DNA of 64,000 bases, taken from assembly GCA_958421945.1 (NCBI GenBank), contig CATZMZ010000002.1, positions 1 through 64,000 on the forward strand, read 5' to 3'. A program made the position numbers and the translations under genes. Every line of letters starts with the position of its first letter. Within the stretch, counting starts at the first letter, position 1. This document shows, one piece after another, positions 59,241 through 64,000 of this stretch. The notes under the pieces were generated by a model. That model searched no databases. It was not told where the DNA came from and saw nothing but the letters and a program-made list of their open reading frames with translations. This DNA comes from an uncultured Eubacteriales bacterium (GTDB taxonomy: Bacteria > Bacillota > Clostridia > Christensenellales > Borkfalkiaceae).

Positions 59241-59269
59241 ATTATAGCACTTAACCGAAAATCCTTCAA
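59241..59269 (-). promoter_or_regulatory. Promoter of ybaK-azlCD
   Basis: On the minus strand TTGAAG (59269-59264), 17-bp spacer, TATAAT (59246-59241); leader about 120 nt. Confidence 0.75.
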
Positions 59270-59325
59270 CTAAAAAAACGCCGTCACGCAAAATAAAAAG
59301 AAATCGCTAATAACCGCGTCAAACG

Positions 59326-59354
59326 TTTACAATTTCGGGTTTTTATGATAAAAT
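59326..59354 (+). promoter_or_regulatory. Promoter of the small membrane protein at 59437, with leader hairpin
   Basis: TTTACA (59326-59331), 17-bp spacer, TAAAAT (59349-59354). The leader contains an 11-bp hairpin with one mismatch (GGTTGCGCCTT at 59378 with AAGGCACAACC) before AAAGGAGG, so expression may be regulated. Confidence 0.7.
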
Positions 59355-59436
59355 AAAAACAAAAAGGGGTTTAAAAGGTTGCGCCTTGCGTATAATAAAA
59401 GGCACAACCCCGACTGTATATAAAGGAGGAAAGATT

Positions 59437-59766
59437 ATGAAGAAAGCTCAATTTACAATATCGGCGATTTTCACGGTGCTTTGCGTTGCAAGCTGTTTTT
59501 TTGCAAATTGTTTTGTCGTGGACGCGTTGATTATCCGTTCGGGCAACCCCGGATTAGAAGCGATTGCGCTTATCGTTACCATTCCGTTATCGATAATTTC
59601 TTACGTCGTGCAGCTTATAACGGGCGCGGTTGCGTTCGGCTGCGCAGTGCCGTGCTGGAAAAGCGAAAGTAAGTCGATAAAGGTCGTTTCGATAGTTTTT
59701 TCGTCCGTTTTGGGATTTACGCTTCTGGTAAGCGCCGCGCTGTTTTTGTGCCTGGTGTTATTATAA
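59437..59766 (+). CDS. Small membrane protein of unknown function
   Basis: The 109-residue protein from ATG 59437 (AAAGGAGG upstream) has three helices: AQFTISAIFTVLCVASCFFA, AIALIVTIPLSIISYVVQLI and VSIVFSSVLGFTLLVSAALF. Between helices 2 and 3 is a short basic loop (CWKSESKSIK). No family recognised. Its strong promoter and leader hairpin make a regulated, well-expressed product likely. Confidence 0.75.
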   Translation: MKKAQFTISAIFTVLCVASCFFANCFVVDALIIRSGNPGLEAIALIVTIPLSIISYVVQLITGAVAFGCAVPCWKSESKSIKVVSIVFSSVLGFTLLVSAALFLCLVLL

Positions 59767-59858
59767 CGGCACGGCACGGTCGCGAATCTTCGCGGTTTTT
59801 TTAAGGGCGATATCCTGCGATAAAACCTTTTACGTCGGCTCGGCATATATTGAATATT

Positions 59859-60875
59859 ATGCTGAACAAAGCCGTTATTGATTTGAACGTAATAAGGGAA
59901 AACGCGCTTGCCGTTAAAAGACTGTTACCGAAAAAGACCGGATTTTGCGCCGTGGTAAAGGCGGACGCTTACGGTCACGGCGCGGAAAAAGTCGCGAACG
60001 CGCTTTACGGAATCGCCGATTGTTTCGCGGTGGCTCTTCCGGAGGAGGGTGCGGCGTTAAGGCTGTCCGGTATCGATAAAGATATTCTCGTGCTGACGAG
60101 AGTAGGTAATACGGACTTGTCCTTGATTTCGGACTACGGGTTAATCGCAACGGCGTGCGGGGCGGAGGATATCAGGGCGTTCGCTTTATTTTCCGAACGC
60201 AGTCATAAGCCGTTAAGGACGCATATAAAGTTTAACACGGGTATGAACAGGCAGGGGATAACGGGACTTGACGAGTTAAAAGCCGTTCTCGACCGTGCCG
60301 CGGGTACGGGCGTGAAAATTGAGGGGTTATATTCGCATTACGCCTGCCCCGAAAACGACGAGGAAAGAAATAACGCCACGAGCAAATTTTTGCTTGCAAA
60401 TAATCTCGTTAAGCATTATAATAATAACGCGCTTTGCCATATCTCCGCAAGCGGCGGGGTGCTTTCGGGCGAGTTTTTCGATATGGTAAGGGTGGGCTTG
60501 CTGTTATACGGCTATAAACCTTTCCCGTGCGATAAAATTAAAGTTACGCCGGCTATGCGCGTTTATGCACCCGTCGTGTGCGAAAGAACGTTAAGCATCG
60601 GCGAGGGCGCGCTTTACGGGCTTAAAAAAGCCGAAAAACCGGAAATGCTTTCGCTTATTCGTTACGGTTATGCGGACGGGTTGCCGCGCATGGAAATAGA
60701 GAGAAGCTTTAATAACGCGTGTATGGACGTTACGGCGTTTCGTAATTTGCCGCGGGGCGCAAGGTTTGTCAACGTGCTTGACGACGCGGAAAAACTTGCC
60801 GCGGAATACGGCACGATTGTTTACGAGCTGCTTACTAAAGCAGCCCTTCGCGCCGAAAAAATATATCTCAATTAA
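59859..60875 (+). CDS. alr: Alanine racemase
   Basis: From ATG 59859 the protein has 338 residues, somewhat short for the family (about 370). It has the PLP Lys in AVVKADAYGHG, FAVALPEEGAALRLSG, HIKFNTGMNRQGI, SHYACPENDEERN, VRVGLLLYGYKP and the catalytic Tyr in LIRYGYADGLPR. It makes D-Ala for the cell wall (ddl and murF above). No clear ribosome-binding site; a TATATT box lies 7 nt before the ATG. Confidence 0.93.
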   Translation: MLNKAVIDLNVIRENALAVKRLLPKKTGFCAVVKADAYGHGAEKVANALYGIADCFAVALPEEGAALRLSGIDKDILVLTRVGNTDLSLISDYGLIATACGAEDIRAFALFSERSHKPLRTHIKFNTGMNRQGITGLDELKAVLDRAAGTGVKIEGLYSHYACPENDEERNNATSKFLLANNLVKHYNNNALCHISASGGVLSGEFFDMVRVGLLLYGYKPFPCDKIKVTPAMRVYAPVVCERTLSIGEGALYGLKKAEKPEMLSLIRYGYADGLPRMEIERSFNNACMDVTAFRNLPRGARFVNVLDDAEKLAAEYGTIVYELLTKAALRAEKIYLN

Positions 60876-61006
60876 TTCAGGGGTTGTTCCGATAACCCGA
60901 ATTTTAATAAAATAAAAATCGTTCAAAATAATAAACCGTTCAAGCGCGGTTTCGGGCGGCGGCTATTGCCCGTGCGCCGTTATTTTACCGATTTTAGGAG
61001 AAAAAT

Positions 61007-61606
61007 ATGGGTTTTTACGTTAAGAAGGCTGTTTTTCCGTTCGTCTATTTGTTTTTTATGGCGATAACGGCGTTCGGAATTTTGTGCATTAAGGAATTGC
61101 TGTGGCTTAAAATCGTTTTAAGCGCGCTGAATCTCGGGCTGTATTTATTTATCGTTTGCTCCGTATTTTATAAGGAGGGGCAGGAGGCGGTTAAGGTTCG
61201 CCACGCCAACGATCTGGAACGCCGCGAAATGATAAGAACGGGTACGGTTCGTCCGCTTAAACTTCACGAGGAGTACAAGCCTTGGAAGGGTTACGTCATC
61301 GGGCTTATTACCTGCGCGCCGCTGCTTTTGTGTATGATAATCCACTCTGTCATTTACGTTGCCGGCGGAACGTCAAGGGCTTTCGGCGCTATCGCGGGGT
61401 TTGTCTACTTCGTCGTTTTCGTGTTCTTTAACTTTTCGGGCAAAGAACTTACCATGGCGTCTTATTATTACACGCTTTTTGCCATTCCCGTAATCGTGCT
61501 TTGCTCGGGTCTTGCGTACAGCCTCGGCGCGCGGAAAATAATACTTCAGCACAAGCGTATTCGCGAACAGCAGGAGCAAATTTACGGCAGCACGGGTCGC
61601 GCGTGA
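61007..61606 (+). CDS. Membrane protein of unknown function, four helices
   Basis: The 199-residue protein has helices FPFVYLFFMAITAFGILCIK, VLSALNLGLYLFIVCSVFYK, GLITCAPLLLCMIIHSVIYV and YYTLFAIPVIVLCSGLAYSL, with a central soluble part of about 40 residues (RHANDLERREMIRTGTVRP). AGGAG precedes the ATG. No family recognised; the 103 bp to rsmD hold no terminator. Confidence 0.65.
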   Translation: MGFYVKKAVFPFVYLFFMAITAFGILCIKELLWLKIVLSALNLGLYLFIVCSVFYKEGQEAVKVRHANDLERREMIRTGTVRPLKLHEEYKPWKGYVIGLITCAPLLLCMIIHSVIYVAGGTSRAFGAIAGFVYFVVFVFFNFSGKELTMASYYYTLFAIPVIVLCSGLAYSLGARKIILQHKRIREQQEQIYGSTGRA

Positions 61607-61708
61607 TTATTGTGTGATTTGCCGCTCGTGATTGCCGCGCGCGGCAGATAAAACTGTTAAATAAACGATAAAAGCGGCTGAACAAGCCGTTGGTTAAACG
61701 GTGTTTTT

Positions 61709-62260
61709 ATGAGAATCGTCGGCGGAAAATTCAAGGGCAGAACGCTTGCGGAGTTCAGGGGAAGGGACGTGCGCCCCACCTCCGACCAGACGCGCGAAAG
61801 CCTTTTTAATATTTTGCAGTTCCGCATCGCGGGCAAGTCTTTTCTCGATTTGTTTTGCGGTACGGGCGCGGTGGGGATAGAGGCTTATTCCCGCGGGGCG
61901 GATAAGGTCGTTTTATGCGACGTCGACAGGGAAAGCGTTAAGCTTGCCAAAGCGAATTTAAGCAAACTCGGGATAACCGATATAGAGGTTAAAACCGCGG
62001 ACGCGCTCGCTTTTCTTGCTACGCTCGGCAGCACGGGCGAAAGGTTCGACTACGTGTTTATCGACGCGCCTTACGCTTCCGAAGCGGGCGAAAAAGCAGT
62101 CTGCGCGGCGGCTTCCGTTATTAACGCGGACGGCGAAATTATTTACGAGAACGAAAAGCCGTTGTCCGACGCACCCGACGGGCTTTACGTTTCGGACGAG
62201 CGCAAATACGGCAGGGCAAGGCTTACCTTTTTAAAGCTTAAAGAAAATGGAAAAAGTTAA
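61709..62260 (+). CDS. rsmD: 16S rRNA (guanine(966)-N2)-methyltransferase RsmD
   Basis: The 183-residue protein starts RIVGGKFKGRTLAEFRG and has VRPTSDQTRESLFNIL, the SAM-binding FLDLFCGTGAVGIEAYSRGA and the catalytic (N/D)PPY-like DAPYASE (here DAPY). It methylates G966 of 16S rRNA. Its end overlaps the coaD start by 14 bp, the common ylbH-coaD order. Confidence 0.94.
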   Translation: MRIVGGKFKGRTLAEFRGRDVRPTSDQTRESLFNILQFRIAGKSFLDLFCGTGAVGIEAYSRGADKVVLCDVDRESVKLAKANLSKLGITDIEVKTADALAFLATLGSTGERFDYVFIDAPYASEAGEKAVCAAASVINADGEIIYENEKPLSDAPDGLYVSDERKYGRARLTFLKLKENGKS

Positions 62261-62849
62261 AGCGGAAAAGTCCGAAAACGCGTGCAAAATCGTTAAAGAA
62301 GAAAAAACGGAAAACGCGCGCAAAACCGGCGTGAGCTGCGTGTTTGCGGGGACGTTCGACCCGCTTACCGTGGGACACGAAAACGTTATCGACAAATGCC
62401 TTGCGCTGTACGACAGGGTGTTCGTCGTTATCGGCGAAAATCCTCTTAAAGCTCCCGCTTTTTCGCTCGAAGAACGGGCGGCTGTTTTACGCGCGGTCTA
62501 CGGCGACGTCGCGCGCGTTTGCATAACCGATTATGCGGCGCATAAAGATGATTACGCGGGGTTTTTACGCGATAACGGCGTAACCGTTTACGTGCGCGGG
62601 GTAAGGAACGAAACGGACAAGGCTTACGAGGACGAGTACGCCGCAAAAAACGCGCAGCTTTACCCGTTTATAAAAACCGTGTATCTTGCTCCGGACGAAA
62701 AATACAGAGCAGTCAGTTCCTCGCTCGTCAGAAAAAAGCTGAAAAACGGCGAGGATTTAACGGGGCTTTTATCGGAGAAGGCGTTGAAAACGGTGACAGC
62801 GTTACTTGAAAAACGCAAGCGAGAAAAGCAAGCCGAAACAAAAGCTTAA
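62247..62849 (+). CDS. coaD: Phosphopantetheine adenylyltransferase with a charged N-terminal extension
   Basis: The catalytic domain begins at about residue 32: CVFAGTFDPLTVGHENVIDK with the TxGH motif, VFVVIGENPLKAPAF, VYVRGVRNETDKAYEDEY and the late SSSLVRKK (ISSTxVR in the family). It makes dephospho-CoA. Residues 1-30 (MEKVKAEKSENACKIVKEEK) are an acid/base-rich extension not in normal 160-residue CoaD; the ATG overlaps rsmD. Its last 48 bp overlap ylbJ on the other strand. Confidence 0.92.
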   Translation: MEKVKAEKSENACKIVKEEKTENARKTGVSCVFAGTFDPLTVGHENVIDKCLALYDRVFVVIGENPLKAPAFSLEERAAVLRAVYGDVARVCITDYAAHKDDYAGFLRDNGVTVYVRGVRNETDKAYEDEYAAKNAQLYPFIKTVYLAPDEKYRAVSSSLVRKKLKNGEDLTGLLSEKALKTVTALLEKRKREKQAETKA

Positions 62850-63866
62850 AACCGCTTCCAGCGCTTTGGCGGCAAGAAAGGGGGCGGTTTTTATTTTTGC
62901 CGTTTTAAGGTACGCCGCCGACTGAACGAGTACGCATGCTCCGCCGAAGCCGCTTATCGCAGCCGCCGAAGGCAGCGCAAGAAAGGTTTTCCCGCCCGAG
63001 GATAATGCTTTAAGTCCGCCCGTCATCTCCAAAAGACCCGCGGATATTCCGTTTTTAACGTTTTCGTCGTCGGTGAAAACGCCGATCAGGCTTTTAACGG
63101 GCTTAAGCGCGCCCGCGTCGTTAAGTATTTCGGCGATAACCGTGAAAACCGCGATAAGTCCGCCAACAACAAGTACGGAAATAACCGCGGAATATATCCC
63201 GTCGTAAAGGGGGTTGCCGCCGTCCGATTCCGGACGGCGGCAATGATCCGTCCGCCGCGCGGCGGCTTTGTTTCGGTTTTTTTTATAAAACGAGAAAATA
63301 ACGCCCGTAAAAAGCGCAGCAAGCACGTTGCACGCTAAAACGCACGCGCCGAAGGTCTTATCGTTAAACATTATTCCGCCCACCCCCGCAATGATGAACA
63401 TAGGCGATGGTAAAGAGCAAATTGCCGCCGCGCGCACACTCTCTGCGTCCGAAAGACAACCGTTCGTTTTTAAATCCGCGACGAGTTTTGCGCCGACGGG
63501 GTAGCCGGACAGCGCGCTCATAACGAAAGCAAAGCCGGCGTTGCCGTTCAGGTTAAACAGCTTACGCACGGGCGGGGAAAGTTTGTCGGAAAGCTTAGCC
63601 GTTACCGAAAGTTCGGACAGCAACGCCGTGATGAAAAAATAGGGCAGAAGCGCGGGCAGCACGCTCGCCGCCCAAAGTTTTACGCCGTCCGTCACCGCAT
63701 AGGAATAGCCTTTGCCGAAAGCAAGCGCGCCCGCAAAGGCAATAAGCGCGAAAAACAGCGCGTATTCGTTAAGGGCTTTCGTCTTTATCGTCGCACTTAA
63801 TCCCGATTTTTTCGCCGAGGCTGCCGCCGACGACGCCGAATTCGATTCGGAAAAATTTTTAATCAT
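62802..63866 (-). CDS. ylbJ: YlbJ-type sporulation/nucleoside-recognition membrane protein
   Basis: The 354-residue protein has about eight helices with VLPALLPYFFITALLSELSV, ALSGYPVGAKLVADL, AAICSLPSPMFIIAGVGGIM and SAGLLEMTGGLKALSSG, the nucleoside-recognition (gate) halves of YlbJ. In B. subtilis ylbJ lies next to coaD and is needed for sporulation; here it faces coaD and its end overlaps it by 48 bp. The Ser/Ala-rich N-terminus (about 25 residues) and a Lys/Arg loop (NKAAARRTDHCRRPES) are unusual. A sporulating ancestry is suggested, not proven. Confidence 0.85.
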   Translation of the reverse strand: MIKNFSESNSASSAAASAKKSGLSATIKTKALNEYALFFALIAFAGALAFGKGYSYAVTDGVKLWAASVLPALLPYFFITALLSELSVTAKLSDKLSPPVRKLFNLNGNAGFAFVMSALSGYPVGAKLVADLKTNGCLSDAESVRAAAICSLPSPMFIIAGVGGIMFNDKTFGACVLACNVLAALFTGVIFSFYKKNRNKAAARRTDHCRRPESDGGNPLYDGIYSAVISVLVVGGLIAVFTVIAEILNDAGALKPVKSLIGVFTDDENVKNGISAGLLEMTGGLKALSSGGKTFLALPSAAAISGFGGACVLVQSAAYLKTAKIKTAPFLAAKALEAVLSFCFGLLFSLAFFK

Positions 63867-63884
63867 AATATATCATATTACCGC

Positions 63885-63913
63885 TTGATTAAAAATACGC
63901 GATATGATACAAT
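63885..63913 (+). promoter_or_regulatory. Promoter of rarA, leaderless arrangement
   Basis: TTGATT (63885-63890), 17-bp spacer, TACAAT (63908-63913). The ATG at 63922 starts 8 nt after the -10; no Shine-Dalgarno fits. Confidence 0.7.
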
Positions 63914-63921
63914 ATTTTCGT

Positions 63922-64000
63922 ATGGATTTATTCGATTTAGCAAACGAGAATAAAAAGAACGTTCCGCTTGCCGAAAGAATGCGGGCAAGAACGCTGTCCG
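63922..64000 (+). CDS. rarA: Replication-associated recombination protein RarA (start only)
   Basis: The first 26 residues, DLFDLANENKKNVPLAERMR and ARTLS, match the beginning of RarA/MgsA ATPases (LFD, then PLAxRMRPxTL). The rest is beyond the window. RarA acts at stalled replication forks. Confidence 0.8.
   Translation, partial: MDLFDLANENKKNVPLAERMRARTLS

Noticed and set aside
1..64000. CRISPR array, prophage, integrase or complete insertion sequence
   Set aside because: No regular spaced repeats, no phage structural genes and no intact transposase were found on either strand.

Overview
The window looks like chromosomal DNA of an anaerobic Bacillota (Clostridia-like) bacterium. The signs are ECF-type vitamin transporters behind riboswitches (ThiT behind TPP, RibU behind FMN), obgE-yhbY and nadD/yqeK-rsfS neighbourhoods, an rsmD-coaD-ylbJ block like that of Bacillus subtilis, an MsmK/UgpC sugar-ABC ATPase, AzlCD, DegV, a PucR regulator and clear sigma-A promoters. 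The species is not determined. No tRNA, rRNA or CRISPR array was seen.

Region 1 (1-17.6 kb) is an accessory carbohydrate or ester catabolism region in visible decay. A GH5 enzyme is followed by a repeated gene set: FAD-dependent oxidoreductase, TIM-barrel amidohydrolase, DUF4832-type protein and SGNH/GDSL hydrolase. A more or less intact copy of each lies at 2.5-7.3 kb. A second partial set (SGNH, amidohydrolase, YgjV-like membrane protein, DUF4832) lies at 9.7-13.4 kb. Further fragments follow: a third amidohydrolase, a third SGNH, a 5'-truncated FAD oxidoreductase and a broken GH31. At least five of these carry frameshifts or stops, while the genes after 18.7 kb are intact. A 114-bp block (end of an SGNH gene plus start of an amidohydrolase gene) is almost identical at 3.9 and 10.3 kb although the genes around it have diverged. 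Remnants of a DUF4143-type ATPase and dispersed palindromic repeats close the region.

Region 2 (17.6-23.2 kb) is an AraC-type regulator, frameshifted by a perfect 70-bp tandem duplication, divergent from a four-gene operon: a creatinase/M24-like protein missing metal ligands, an ASRT-family small protein, a creatininase-family hydrolase and a large glycosidase-like protein. Two direct repeats exactly 21 bp apart sit just upstream of the operon promoter, as expected for an AraC-type activator.

Region 3 (23.2-64 kb) is core genome: YitT, a lipid kinase, CCA-adding enzyme, rpsF-ssb-rpsR, a lipoprotein and membrane protein, a candidate small RNA, TPP-controlled ThiT, YfbR-like nucleotidase, MsmK with an unusual tail, an ArsP_2-type transporter, PucR regulator, S41 protease, cysteine desulfurase with a Se/S-carrier-like partner, nth, obgE, yhbY, a NadD-YqeK fusion, rsfS, a DeoC-like protein, FMN-controlled ribU, tsaE-tsaB-rimI-hydrolase-murF-ddl, icd, feoA-feoA-feoB, degV, azlCD-ybaK, alr, rsmD-coaD, ylbJ and the start of rarA. 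Several genes (cca, nadD-yqeK, rarA and the araC-type gene) have a -10 box ending only 6-9 nt before the ATG, so they may be leaderless. A perfect 40-bp palindrome sits inside the ddl coding sequence.
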